NCBI GenBank assembly: GCA_002917775.1
Contig: KZ627156.1
Span: forward strand, 722,088 to 786,087
Source of the DNA: Glaciozyma antarctica PI12
Taxonomy: Eukaryota > Basidiomycota > Microbotryomycetes > Kriegeriales > Camptobasidiaceae
Direction of reading: 5' to 3'
Length of the DNA: 64,000 nucleotides
The notes beneath the pieces are model-generated. The model was not told the DNA's origin. It made no database searches and was given only the letters and a program-made list of their open reading frames with translations. Within the stretch, counting starts at the first letter, position 1, and every line of letters starts with the position of its first letter. Shown here piece after piece: positions 44,001 to 53,236 of the stretch. Both the position numbers and the translations under genes were made by a program.

Positions 44001-44201
44001 CCGCTTATGACGAAGGCGATTCGGTACCTGTCGACGAACTTGGCGAGGGCGAAGAAGCTGTTCAACAAGGCGCATCCGAGGACGGGGCTCAAGGACTTGA
44101 CGGCGTTGGAGGCGGTTTGGGCGGCGAATCGGGAGACACAGGGGCGGAGAGTGAGGAGGGGAAGAAGGGGAGGAAGAAGGGTAGTAGAGGAAGTGCAGTG
44201 A
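41088..44201 (+). CDS. Pentatricopeptide repeat protein 1, probably mitochondrial
   Basis: A single 1,037-codon exon, unusual among its intron-rich neighbours. The N-terminus (MLPRCSLATRQLELCCIASTPS) with Arg but little acid suggests mitochondrial import, followed by Ser/Pro-rich sequence. PPR-like helix pairs occur from about residue 310: NAAILVDAVSERI, YDELVAAYLLTSELGKAQGVL, TFTILVGISLRRGRIDSAFSL, IYEILLGGVLRQKGLQGASELLNQM, and best in HHFTIIMRAYIKLGDVVGARNVI, ALYSVLIGGAARLGKVEEARLAY and LYAALAISCLRRRDLAGVEAI. It ends in a basic Arg/Gly tail. PPR proteins bind specific organelle RNAs; the target here is unknown. Confidence 0.85.
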   Translation: MLPRCSLATRQLELCCIASTPSFLLPSFAAQLHLSTSSPPLPAPSRRATSSQPKTAQQGPLSDVLAVLQAQLSAVLQPSSPLPSSSFLRTTPRRSPSPLFSSTRPFVSALRGVETVRSASTASMKAFPPSEEPAEAEEEEAELGSVETGKGQKKQGVKDAGRGGEGPLSKRGWDRTPLLHPPADPPPLFADLPLSTSPRSTRKSASPSSPPPPASWEADFINPSPSRSELLRLLDRIPSQGVTESHFRAFRRLLFKMNRLDDSAPVRKLAGIGVSRQLEGPALRLLKESSRLMRLNGRPRVSLAWVFEEPIAKLERRKNWNWVVTYSNAAILVDAVSERILRTRMRALYEAKRFPEIIETFALYERYEIAPDGAAYDELVAAYLLTSELGKAQGVLAEKAKRGFGTTVQTCLALLDGMWAYGGNRVMEDRVLEEEVSGKRLSTRKALRQDVRILNRIMSARAARGEVSDALEVLHEHFDLSSLPDLLAIPHTLATTPSSPLPPSPPPSPSPPSLEHYYWRPVPDIATFTILVGISLRRGRIDSAFSLFIQSQKLDLGLDEHLVAALVRTLLAYGDVAVAEQVVFDLPKGTAKVPWAQFTCAKYEPTAMIYEILLGGVLRQKGLQGASELLNQMVKRQRVVRVTEGMVAALVSSLTRERDDKLSTSADFVVRIQSLTNGERKPTIRNLNAILELAWRRERFRGAWGSSRRLRNLGRSPNTLPTVATSTPTPDPSEDDVPPLQPPPIPTSMSRIRRSLDHRGIQHDRETLQQILRNDQAFDSINSMWDYLQTQLVDRGMRPTYHHFTIIMRAYIKLGDVVGARNVIRRAGEMGFEPHVALYSVLIGGAARLGKVEEARLAYRELREKGLKPDRQLYAALAISCLRRRDLAGVEAIIAEAGRRLDPPLSPVDPVFVAILYRALVTRARFFHAQLLVRRKLRAGLVPDAAILRSLIRTKRWVRWKSKRWHGSDWTPLMTKAIRYLSTNLARAKKLFNKAHPRTGLKDLTALEAVWAANRETQGRRVRRGRRGGRRVVEEVQ

Positions 44202-44370
44202 ACGTTGAATATCAAAGGCCTGTTTGCGAGAGCGAGAGCTGTGCGAGAGTCAAGGCGGAGCAGGAGACCTCGACGCCGCGTGCCTTCCCGTATTGCGAAA
44301 CTGCCTGGTATTCTAAACAAAACTAAAACGATACGCTTATCCTATGCACACCCTCCATCCCCACACCTCG

Positions 44371-46269
44371 TCAACGCCGAAGGAATCCCCCAACTGAGCG
44401 ATCGAGGATGCTGAGCGCCTCGTTCACCGCTCCTCGCTCGACGGTCAGCCGCTTGCGCTGCCCCGCTTCCTGTGCGCAAACGAGAGCGTGCTCTGGGGCC
44501 AGCTCTGGCATGCGAAGGTCCGTCGACTGGATCCCGAGACCGAGGGGAGGAGTGCCGAGGCGGGAAGTCGACGACGACGCCGCCGAGGGAAAAGGTACGT
44601 CGACGGGTCCATCGCAGCGCGTTCGCTTGGCGACGACATCGGCGAGCATTTGGAGGTCTGCGAGGCTGGTCAATACGCAAGTCGAGCTAGAATGGGGGAG
44701 AACGCACCCGCGAAGGCGATGTTGGGGTGGCACTTGAGAACTGCGAAGATAGTCAGCAAGGAGTGAAGACTGCGAAGAGGAGAACGCACCCGTCCACGCC
44801 TCGTTACAAGGAACCGTCTCGCGAATGCCGGGAAGAACGCTCCTCGGTAGCGTCTCTTCGAACGGCTCGACCTTGGGCCCGCACGAGAGGGACCCGCAAA
44901 GCTGCGGGTCTCCGCAGCAGGGTAGGTCTGCGAGCGAGTCGAAGAGGCCGTCGTCGTCCATCATCGTGGGTGCGGCGCTCGGGGGAAGGGGGGTTGGAGG
45001 TAAAGGTCGCGAGAGTGTTGGTAGAAGTAAAGGTCGCCAGTGCGCTGGTGGAAGCTCGACTCGGGCAGGTGGCGCAAGGGTTCGAGGAGCACACCGACTG
45101 GGAGAGGGACTGGCAGAAGGCTTGGCCGAAACTGTAGGTAGAGACGGGTCAGATCGCTTCGATCGAGGAGGAAGGAGAAGAGCGTACGGATCGTCTTGAC
45201 AGGCAGGACAGGTAGAAGGGTCCCCGCTGCACATCGCTGGCTTGGGAGAGGGGGCGGTCGAGGGGGCCGAGGAGTCGAGGCGCCAGACGGGAGTGCGACC
45301 GGTGGCGGGACGAGGGCGGAGAGGGATGGCAATGCTGCTGGTCGTCGTCTTGGAGTGGTCGATGTGGTACCCCTGCTCGGAGCAGAAGCAGCTCTCGGGA
45401 GAGGCGCAAAGGCCGCAACTCGGTTCGCCGGGTGATGCTGCGCGCTCCTCGGGCGGGGGAGAGACGGCGGCGAAGGCGGTTTCGGGGGACGACGACGACG
45501 ACGATGGCGAGTCCTCCTGGTAGGTGGGGACGACCTTGTCCGGCATTCTTGTCGACGCCCGGCGTGCACGCTTCGACGGCAAGTCCTCCCCCACCGTCCT
45601 CGGCGGCTCCTTCCTCACCCTCGACCGCTCCTCCTCGAACTCGCCCGACCACTCGCCCCGAGCCCTCTCGGCCTGGAGAGCAGAGACCTGGGACCGGAGG
45701 CTGTCGTTCTCCGCGCGCAGCACGGCTGCCTCCTCCTTGGCGGTGCGGGCCATCTGCTGGAAGAAGCTGCTGCGCTCGCCCTCACCCTGCTCCAACAGGC
45801 GAACCTTGGCCTCCAAGTCGGCGACGTGCTCCTGCTTGCGGTCTCGAAAAGCTCGCTGCGAAGCACGGTTCAAAGCTTTCCTAGACTGCGAGTCAAAAGC
45901 GGCGTCAGCTGGGTGGGGGTGGTAGGGGCAGTCTCGTTGCCAGCCGCTCCTTCCAAACTTGGAGGGACTTGTCGAGCAAAGCGGTAGGGGCTGGGGAAGA
46001 CTCACCGACTCTGGCACGGCCTCTGCGGGCTTGCGTCCCGGCTTGGGTCGTGGTGGCACAATCCACTCCTTGGTCGTCGTGAGGATCGGGCGGGCTTCTG
46101 TTCTCGAGCTGGCGGCAGCGGCTAGAGTGGGAACTGCGGTGACTGCCTTCGTCGTCGTGAGGAGTGGGCGGGCGTCTCTTCTCGAGCTGGCGGCGGCGAG
46201 AGTCGGACCTGCGGTGACTGCTCGAGGAGCGGCTGCTTTGGGCGGAGGCGCGATGGCTCTTGGTGGCAT
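44371..46269 (-). CDS. hapX: HapX iron-regulatory bZIP factor
   Basis: Subunit that binds the CCAAT-binding complex and controls genes for iron use and iron uptake. The CBC-binding (Hap4-like) motif WIVPPRPKPGRKP lies near residue 70. After an intron (about 46007-45897) comes the bZIP basic region SRKALNRASQRAFRDRKQEHV and its leucine zipper DLEAKVRLLEQ. Cys-rich iron-sensing segments follow: CGLCASPESCFC, CSGDPSTCPAC, and CCGDPQLCGSLSC. Two further introns, near 44795-44745 and 44710-44663, join to give VLKCHPNIAFADLQMLADVV, the conserved C-terminal HapX motif with another Cys pair. The ATG is at 46269. Head to head with FET3 across 905 bp. Confidence 0.93.
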   Translation of the reverse strand: MPPRAIAPPPKAAAPRAVTAGPTLAAASSRRDARPLLTTTKAVTAVPTLAAAASSRTEARPILTTTKEWIVPPRPKPGRKPAEAVPESVSLPQPLPLCSTSPSKFGRSGWQRDCPYHPHPADAAFDSQSRKALNRASQRAFRDRKQEHVADLEAKVRLLEQGEGERSSFFQQMARTAKEEAAVLRAENDSLRSQVSALQAERARGEWSGEFEEERSRVRKEPPRTVGEDLPSKRARRASTRMPDKVVPTYQEDSPSSSSSSPETAFAAVSPPPEERAASPGEPSCGLCASPESCFCSEQGYHIDHSKTTTSSIAIPLRPRPATGRTPVWRLDSSAPSTAPSPKPAMCSGDPSTCPACQDDPYALLLPPRSKRSDPSLPTVSAKPSASPSPSRCAPRTLAPPARVELPPAHWRPLLLPTLSRPLPPTPLPPSAAPTMMDDDGLFDSLADLPCCGDPQLCGSLSCGPKVEPFEETLPRSVLPGIRETVPCNEAWTGAFSSSQSSLLADYLRSSQVPPQHRLRGCVLPHSSSTCVLTSLADLQMLADVVAKRTRCDGPVDVPFPSAASSSTSRLGTPPLGLGIQSTDLRMPELAPEHALVCAQEAGQRKRLTVERGAVNEALSILDRSVGGFLRR

Positions 46270-46387
46270 CTGTTAAATCGTTCCTGCGTCTCTCTTGAAG
46301 TCGAGGAGTGTCCGTCAAGGGAGTGTGTTGGCGGAAGAGAGGGTGGCCGTTCTCCCAAAGTTCGTTCGACTTTTTCTCTTGGCCGGA

Positions 46388-46414
46388 TTAGATCTAAGCA
46401 GATCGATCTGATAC
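46388..46414. promoter_or_regulatory. Palindrome cluster with near-consensus iron-GATA site
   Basis: TTAGATCTAA (46388-46397) and CAGATCGATCTG (46399-46410) are perfect inverted repeats separated by one base. The second overlaps ATCTGATAC (46406-46414), one base off the ATCWGATAA site of fungal iron GATA repressors. It sits about 120 bp upstream of hapX. Confidence 0.4.
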
Positions 46415-46951
46415 CCTCGTTTTTCGCTCTTCTACGTGCTTGTCGCTGGGCCTTCCCTAAACGGGAGTGAGAGCTGGAAAGGAGCACGAAATGGATCTCA
46501 GCGAGCGAGAGGCCTGAGCCTGCTGCTTGACTCGACTGCACCATCCTCCGCTCTGTTTATGGCTTCCTCTCCAACTTACCCTGCGCCGTGCAGGACCAGT
46601 AGCTAGATAGACGAAGAAATCCACATGGATGAAGGAGGAGAAAAGGAGCGAGAGGGAGCCCGAGACTCTCAAATTTATTGACAAGCGTACGCCCCTCTCC
46701 CCCGCTCTTCTTTCGCGCACTCCACCTGCATCATGCCGCTCAAACGAAACAGCCTAAGCAGAGAGATTTCGCATCGCTGCTCAACTTGCAGCCCTGGTGT
46801 GTCTCATTCCTCACGCCAGAACCGGCTCACATCGAGTTCGGCGGTCCTCGCTGACCTCTCTTCTTGCTCTCAGCTGCTTGTATCGAGTCCTACGCTGCGA
46901 TCTCTGCTGCTGTTTCGATTCCTGCGCCCCTGAATGTCACTTCCAGCCACA

Positions 46952-46959
46952 TTTGCTCA
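46952..46959 (+). promoter_or_regulatory. TTTGCTCA, Mac1-type copper-response element
   Basis: Exact match to the yeast Mac1 site TTTGCTCA, 216 bp upstream of the FET3 ATG. An 8-mer can occur by chance, so support is modest. Confidence 0.3.
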
Positions 46960-47117
46960 TCCTGAAAGCCCTTGAGACTGCAGCCTGGCATCTCCAGCTC
47001 GCCCCGCTCTCGCTCGTTCAGAGACTCCCACGAGGGCTTCTCCCAGCAAACAAAGCGGCACAAGACATCGACAAAGGCCTCTTCGTCCAGAATTAGCTCC
47101 CGAAAACCGCCGCTCGG

Positions 47118-47126
47118 TTATCTGAT
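47118..47126 (-). promoter_or_regulatory. ATCAGATAA iron-GATA factor site
   Basis: Perfect match on the minus strand to ATC(A/T)GATAA, the site of Urbs1/SreA/Sre1-class GATA repressors of iron uptake. It lies 49 bp upstream of the FET3 start codon. Confidence 0.55.
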
Positions 47127-47174
47127 CTCTCCTCGACTCTTCCCTGCCTTACTCCTTCACTACCACCTCCCACA

Positions 47175-49832
47175 ATGCTCCTCAAGTCCCTCCTCGCACT
47201 ATCAACAGCCTCTCTGGCAGCTGCAGAGCTCGTCGAAGTCTGGTGCGTCCCTTCTTTCCCGATCTCTCTCACTCACCTCTCCTGACAATTTTCTCGCCCA
47301 CCACCCAGGTACAACATCTCGTACGTTCAGACCAACCCGGACGGCTTGTTTGAGCGCCAAGCAGTGGGTGTAAATGGTACCTGGCCGTGAGTGGAAACGC
47401 GGTGGACAGGATGGGAGTGTGAGCTGACCCGCCTTGTCTGCAGCCCTCCCGTCCTCTCCGTGACCCGGAACGACACGGTTCGAGTGCACGCTGTGCGTAC
47501 AATCCTCTCCCGACGCCTCTCTCCCCCTCTGACCTCTGGTATCGACAGTACAACGGCCTCGACGTCCCCACCGCCCTCCACCACCACGTCCGCGTTTTAC
47601 GTCTATTTTGGTCTTCCGCAGCTGACCCGCGCTCTCGTCTGCTCAGGGATTGTTCTTCAACGCCACGAATTATTACGACGGTGCACCTGGAGTCACGCAG
47701 TGCGGAATCCCCCCAGGACAGACGCTTACCTACGAGCTCGACGTCGCGGAGCAGTGGGGAACGTATTGGTTCGTCTTCGTCGTTTTTCCCTCTCTGGCTA
47801 CGCTGACCTCTCCCACAGGTGGCACTCGCACGTCGGAGTGAGTGATCTTTCACTCCCACCCCCGTGGAGCTCTCGCTGACCTTCGCGCAGGGGCAATACG
47901 TCGATGGACTGCGTTCCGCGTTCGTAATCAACAATCCCTTGGAGCAGCACACCTACGACGATGAGTACATCATTATTCTTGGGGACTGGTACCACGAGCA
48001 GCACAAGGTCCTCTCCAAGAAGTTCCTCGGCATCTACAACCCCACAGGCGCTGAGCCTGTGCCCGGTGCGTCCAAGTCCTCCCGAAGCTCTCCACATTCG
48101 AGCTGACTTTCCTACGCTCACACAGAGTCTGCTCTCATCTACGCCGCACACAACAACGGTACTTACCTCCCTGGCTTCAACCAAAATTTGTCGATCCCGT
48201 TCGAGGTCCGTTTCTCGCTTTTCGCTCGCTCGCTCGCGACCGAAATTAACGCTCGCTTCGCAGGCTGGAAAGACGTACCGTCTCCGCTTCATTAACAGCG
48301 GATCCTTCGCTATGTACCACGTTTACCTCGACGGTCACGACATGCGAGTCATTGAGGCGGACGGCACCGACACCGAGGAGTACCCAGTCGATTTCCTTGG
48401 GATCACCGTCGCTCAACGCTACTCTGTCCTCGTCACTGCGAAGAACGAAACCGACATGAACTACAACCTCCACGTCAACTTCGATTACACCATGTTCGAC
48501 AGCTACACGGAAGATCAGGTGCTGAGTGCGTTTAACATTCCTCTTCTCGCTGGGTCGCTCGAGTCGTGCTAACGCCGTCGCTTCCCCAGACTTTACTTCT
48601 GTCATCTCGTACGCCGAGGGCAATTCCATCGCTCCTGACGATCTCATCGACACCATGGTGCGGACCACCGACGAGCTCCTCGTTCCCTCCATCGTCGAGC
48701 CTCAGCTCATCGCCGACCGCTTCATCGAGCTCGGGATCTTCTTCGATACCTTCGTACGCTTTTCTCTCGTCTTTCCTTCTCCACAGCTCACCCGTCCCAC
48801 TCATCAGGACAACGGAGGAAACCGAGCCGCATTCAACAACATCACTTATTCGTTCCCTCAAGTCCCCTCGCTGTTCACTGAGCTCTCGATGGGAGCGAAT
48901 GCCAGCAACGTCGACGTTTATGGTCCTCAGACTCACGTCTACGTTCTCGAAGCCGGCGAAGTTGTCGATCTCCAGCTCATCAACTGGTTCGTCCTGCTTC
49001 TCACTTGCCTCTTCGCACGAGCCTAATCCAGATTTGCAGGGACGCCAACGCCCACCCCTTTCATCTCCACGGCCACAAGTACCAGATGGTCCGAACCGCT
49101 CTCGACGTCGCTTCGAGCGACCCCGAGCTCAACCCTCCTCACACGGAGGGAGCTGCGAACCCTATGCGCAGGGACACCGTCTCCGTTCCCGCTGGTGGAG
49201 CCGTCAACCTTCGTTTCGTCGCTGATAACCCAGGAGCCTGGATCTGTTCGTCCATCCCTTCGTTATTTCGCATTTTCGACCCTCGCTGACGTCTCGCTTC
49301 TATCGCAGTCCATTGCCATATCGAATGGGTTCGTCGCATCACCCTCGTTCACTGCTCCATAGCGTCTAACTCCACGTTATACAGCATCTCGAAGCCGGTC
49401 TCGCCATGGTCTTCATCGAAGCTCCCACCCTCGCCCAAGAGCGCATGTCCATTCCCCAACACATGAAGGACCAATGTGCCTCTCTCAACATCCCCTACAC
49501 CGGCGTGCGTCCTTCCCTACCCTCTCTCCTTCCCTCACTAACGAAATCTTGCGCAGAACGCCGTCGGAAAGAACTCGACCACTGACCTCGCTGGCGTCAA
49601 ACGCGGTCCCTACCCCCAAGTCCTCGGTTGGCGGCCGAAGGGCATCGGAGCTCTCGCGGGAACGGTCCTGGCAGCGCTGTTTGGGATGCTTTGTGTCGTA
49701 TGGTACGCGCTTGGAGGACCGCTGGATGAGGAGGAGGTCGAGGATGAGGTTCGGCGCGAGTTGGAGCAGAAGAAGGAGGGTGGACTGCTCAAGAGGAGCT
49801 TCAAGAAGGCGGTGGCGGCGGCGAAGAAGTAA
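47175..49832 (+). CDS. FET3: Fet3-type multicopper ferroxidase
   Basis: Plasma-membrane enzyme that oxidises Fe(II) for uptake by the Ftr1 permease. Signal peptide MLLKSLLALSTASLAAAELVEV. Copper-ligand motifs are complete across the exons: HHHGLFF, YWWHSHVGGQYVDGL, HPFHLHGH and HCHIEWHLEAGLAM. Residues that mark iron oxidation in yeast Fet3 are also present: the Glu in YNPTGAEPVP and the Tyr in NNITYSFPQVP, which separates it from laccases. Near the end comes a transmembrane helix (ALAGTVLAALFGMLCVVWYALGG) and a short charged cytosolic tail. About 12 exons. No FTR1 permease gene, often the partner in fungi, is in the window; instead the iron regulator hapX diverges from it. Confidence 0.95.
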
Positions 49833-50096
49833 AGGAGGGTTCGAGAGGGGGATTTTGTCGGGAGGGACAACGAGGGGTAACGAATTTGTTGAGGAACGGT
49901 GTTTTTAGGGAGATGTCAATGGGCGCAATTGGAGTTTCGTTAACTATCAACCGAGCTGGCCGAAGAGCTTGAGAGCGAGGAGGGGAGAGACCGGGGAAGG
50001 AAGCAGGGAGAGCGTTGAGCCGAACGAGACTCCGAAGTCCCGCCTTTTCCAAAGACATACTGGATTCGCAGACCCCTCCGACGCCGAATAGATGCC

Positions 50097-51245
50097 CTAC
50101 TTGCTCGCGCCGAGAACCTTGTTGACCTGAGTCCTGAGACCCATGAGCGACGAGACGGTACTGCAGGCGCGAGAATACGATCAGCATTCCGCTTCGAGCG
50201 AGGAGAAGGACGTAGACGCACCCGACGAGACCAATAACTCCATCGTCGAGATTGTGGAAGCCGAGAGTTCCAGCGGGGAGAAGGATATCGAGGGAATCCT
50301 GAACGAGCTGGTACTTGACGGCGAATTGTTGACTGCGAGACCGCGACTTGATTAGCTCGTCCTCCAGCTCGCAAGGGAGGCCCCCAACGTACGCCTTGAT
50401 AGCCTTGATCTCGGCCTTCCTCTCCGTCTCCTTCTCGCTCGCGCCGACCCTCTTGACCTTGGCCGCGCGCGCACTGAGTCCCTGGAGCTTGTACGCGGAC
50501 GAGATGAGGGAGAAGATGATTCCTCCGAACCAGAGCTGCGCGGCGCGCTTGTTGATCTTGGCGATAGTAGGAGCCGTGAAGAAGCGAACTTTGGCGGTGT
50601 GGGCCTGCGCTCGTTCGGATTAGCTAAGGAGAGGTGAAGAGAGGCGTCAGGACGCACCCAGATGAGCGTGTCGTGGACGAGGTAACCGGCGTAACCGAGC
50701 TGGCGTCCGAACGCCGTGTAGCGCAGGATGGGATCAGCGGTCTCGAGGCTTTTGACAGCTGCCTGAGCGTGCTCGAGGGGCTTGCCGATCCTCATCACTG
50801 AGAAACAGGCGGAGGCGTCAGCGAGCGCACGGGATGAGGGCAAGCTTCGAGGTCGAGGACGTACGCTTGCGGGAGAGACCAAGGGTGCTCTTGAGCGCGG
50901 TGAGGCGCGCAACGGTCTCCTTGGTGTAGCCCTTGCGGAGGCAGTCTGCGAGGTTCGGGAGGATACGAAACGGACGTCAGCTCTCCGACCTTTGGACCTT
51001 CCCTGCGCCCAGCTTACACCATGCGAGGAAACGGGCAAAGTACTGGACAGTCCTGTAGACCTTGTCGCGACCGACTGGAGAGAGCGGCGTCAGTTACAGC
51101 TTAGATTCGCCGAGTAGGAACTAACCGGTCGTCGAAGAGACCTTGAGGGTGGAGGTGACCGCGGGATGGAGGATGAGCTGGTGAACGGCAGACTGCGCTT
51201 GGTGTTAGCTGAGCGCCTTTGGCTGCCAGTCGAAGAACTTGCCAT
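50097..51245 (-). CDS. PEX11: Pex11, peroxisome proliferation factor
   Basis: Peroxisomal membrane protein that elongates membranes before fission. Conserved N-terminal block SAVHQLILHPAVTSTLKV, GRDKVYRTVQYFARFLAWY (the last Tyr formed across the intron at about 51019), CLRKGYTKETVARLTALKSTLGLSRKLMRIGKPLEHAQAAVKSL, and a membrane-associated LGYAGYLVHDTLIWA. The C-terminal part has RAAQLWFGGIIFSLISSAYKL, DSLDILLPAGTLGF, and after a last intron GLVGTVSSLMGLRTQVNKVLGASK with TAG at 50097-50099. Introns have GT...CAG ends. The first exon is unresolved: the ATG at 51245 with donor GTTCTT and acceptor at about 51193 gives the wrong phase for SAVHQL, so the true start may differ. Confidence 0.85.
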
Positions 51246-51376
51246 TTTGTTTGAGAAGAGTTGGAGGAGGAAGAGAGGCAGCTGAATGGAAACTGGTGGG
51301 GAGAGCCGGAGACGCTCGCCGGGGTGTCGCCCCTCTGGACATGAACTGTTGCTCTCCAACCACACGCGCTCAATAG

Positions 51377-52347
51377 ATGCTCACGCTCAAGCCTGCACTA
51401 CTCGGACTGGCCCTAGCCGCCTTGGCCGTTAACGGCGCACGCGAGACGAGGGAGGAAGCAGGTGCGTCTCCATCTTTCACTCTCCGAGTCCCCAGCCCCA
51501 GCTGATCACCGTCCCCCAGCCGTTCACACTAGGGAGCTAATCGCCTACCGCTCCTACGGCATTGGAACCCTGGCCTCAACCTATCCTGCTTCGATCCCCG
51601 ACTCGGACCTCGCTGGGCTCCCTATTCCTCTCCAGGAGTACTACGCCCTCTTCCCCGATGGCAGCGGCGACATCCTCCTCCTCGCCATGCCGATCTCCAA
51701 GGTTTTCAGCAACGCCTTGCCGCCGAACGCGCCCAACATGACCTTAACGGTCTCTGATCTCGTCGGGTTAGGCGATGGGAACCTCGCGGCTGGACGGCAG
51801 AGGGTCGCTCTCTTTGGTTCGCTGGAGAGGATCAAGGAGGAGGAGGTAGAAAGCTGCCGGAAGGCGTACTTGGAAGGTGAGCCAGCCTCGGGGAGCGAGC
51901 GAGGGAATGGAGCTGTAGCTGACCCCTCTTGTGCGATCCAGTCCACCCCGATGCTCGTGGATGGGTAGGAGCGGGAGGACCTCACTTCAGCTTCTACGCT
52001 CGTCTTCGCGTAAACAAGGTCTTCGCTTTTGTACGGTCTATTCCCTTGCCGTCGAGAAGCGTCCCTGACCTTCTTCCCCACACAGGACGGATTTGGCGAT
52101 GTCGCCTATGTGCGTCGCTCCCCCCTCTGTCTAGCCCTTGACGCTAACCTCTCCATTGTCCCCACAGATCGGCTGGCTCCCACTCGACCTGTACCGCGAA
52201 TCTGGGAAGCTGATGCGGAGCCGCAAGAAGGTCCTTAAGCACTGGCGTGAGCCGGTCCAGCCGGAGGAGCTGGGGGCGGAGGTGCTTTTTACCGAGACGG
52301 TTGAAGAGGAGGAGCAGGGGCAGGAGAGGTTGAGGATTCAGTCGTAG
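51377..52347 (+). CDS. CREG-like secreted FMN-split-barrel protein
   Basis: The ATG at 51377 gives a signal peptide (MLTLKPALLGLALAALAVNGA). The rest resembles CREG1/PNPOx-like split-barrel proteins: RELIAYRSYGIGTLAST near the start, LLLAMPISKVFSNAL, LTVSDLVGLGD, VALFGSLERI, SCRKAYLEVHPDARGW, HFSFYARLRVNK, and the hallmark DGFGDVAYIGWLPLDLY near the end. Introns at about 51461-51520, 51876-51940, 52019-52084 and 52110-52167 restore the frame. About 250 residues with an acidic tail. CREG proteins are secreted or lysosomal glycoproteins without proven enzymatic activity; one Asn-Met-Thr glycosylation site is seen. Function in fungi is unclear. Confidence 0.8.
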
Positions 52348-52705
52348 CTGGCGAGGATGTAGGTGTAACGATACTGCAGTGTTGGTTCGAGTCGTCCTTC
52401 GCAAGTCGTCCTTCCCTTTCGAGGCGCCGAGCGAGCAGAGCTGCACGCGGAGCAGAATCAAGGCTGAAGCAGTGTGCTGTGAAGGCAGGTCCGCCTGGTC
52501 GACGCAAGTCCCTCCATCGAACGCATCAGCAACCCTCCTCCCTCGTGTCCCTGATGATACAGTGCATTACGCTCCTCCTTCGGCATCGCGCCTCAGCCTG
52601 GAGGCGTTCCGCGTGCTCCCTCCCTCCCTCCCACTTCTCCTCGTAGCTCATTCCTCTCCTCCCGTCCCTCGCTCCATGCTTTTGTCGCGCGCGGCGCTTC
52701 AAGCT
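52348..52705. other. Convergent intergenic region
   Basis: 358 bp between the stops of the CREG-like gene and Sec61 gamma. Probably overlapping 3' UTRs; nothing else is visible. Confidence 0.4.
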
Positions 52706-53081
52706 CTAGGCGCCTCCGACGAGAATGGCGTTGATGGGGATATGCACGAGCTTGACGAGGTATCCAATGCCGCCCATGATGGCAAAACCGATGGCCACTG
52801 CTCGGCAAATCTGGAGGTACTCTGGAAGAGAGGAAAGGCGATCAGCTCGTGCTCAGCGGATGGCTCGCTCGAGGCACGCCAACGCCTCCAGGCCGCAGCA
52901 AGAAGAACGGCGTAGAAGCGGTCTGCGTACCCTTCTTGTCGGGCTTGGTGCACCGGTTCATGAACTGAGCGAGGAACCAAGTCAGCGACACGTCGACGAC
53001 CAAATGACGGGGGCAGCGTACCTGGGATCCATCCTTGACAAACGCTCGTGCGGTATCGGCGGCTTCCTTGGTAGCGTCCAT
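52706..53081 (-). CDS. SSS1: Sec61 gamma subunit of the ER translocon
   Basis: Small tail-anchored subunit that clamps the Sec61 channel. Three exons give [69 protein letters not shown]. The F-x-x-RC-x-KPD-x-KE motif and the single C-terminal membrane helix are the family's defining features. 69 residues, as expected. Introns about 53020-52965 and 52930-52830 with standard ends. It shares a 155-bp divergent promoter with BET2. Confidence 0.95.
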
Positions 53082-53236
53082 CGTAAGGTGGAGGGAGAAC
53101 GACGCGAGTTGAGGTGAGTGGGAGGAAGCAAGGAACGAGACACGCGACGAGGTCTTCGAACTTCGATCTGGCGAAGGCCTCCCTTCAGCACCTCGCTCTC
53201 GCCGACTTGACTACTCGGCTTCCGCCTTGAACTCAG

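Larger units (their letters stand above)
46270..47174. promoter_or_regulatory. Shared divergent promoter of hapX and FET3
   Basis: 905 bp between the two start codons. It holds a perfect iron-GATA site (47118-47126), a Mac1-like TTTGCTCA (46952-46959), and a cluster of GATC palindromes with a near-perfect GATA site (46388-46414). No CCAAT/ATTGG box was found. A possible spliced short peptide at 46734-46973 (MPLKRNSLSREISHRC...) would be an upstream ORF or leader intron of FET3; evidence for it is weak. Confidence 0.6.

Noticed and set aside
46734-46973. Small spliced peptide gene (about 51 residues) in the hapX-FET3 region
   Set aside because: Splice signals are present, but the peptide has no family resemblance and weak codon bias. 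It is better treated as a possible FET3 leader intron or upstream ORF.
46270-49832. FET3-FTR1 gene cluster
   Set aside because: No permease with the Ftr1 REXXE motifs is present on either side of FET3 within the window.
50143-50355. Plus-strand open frame starting MSDETVLQAREYDQHS
   Set aside because: It is the antisense shadow of the last exons of PEX11, whose sense frame is clearly conserved.
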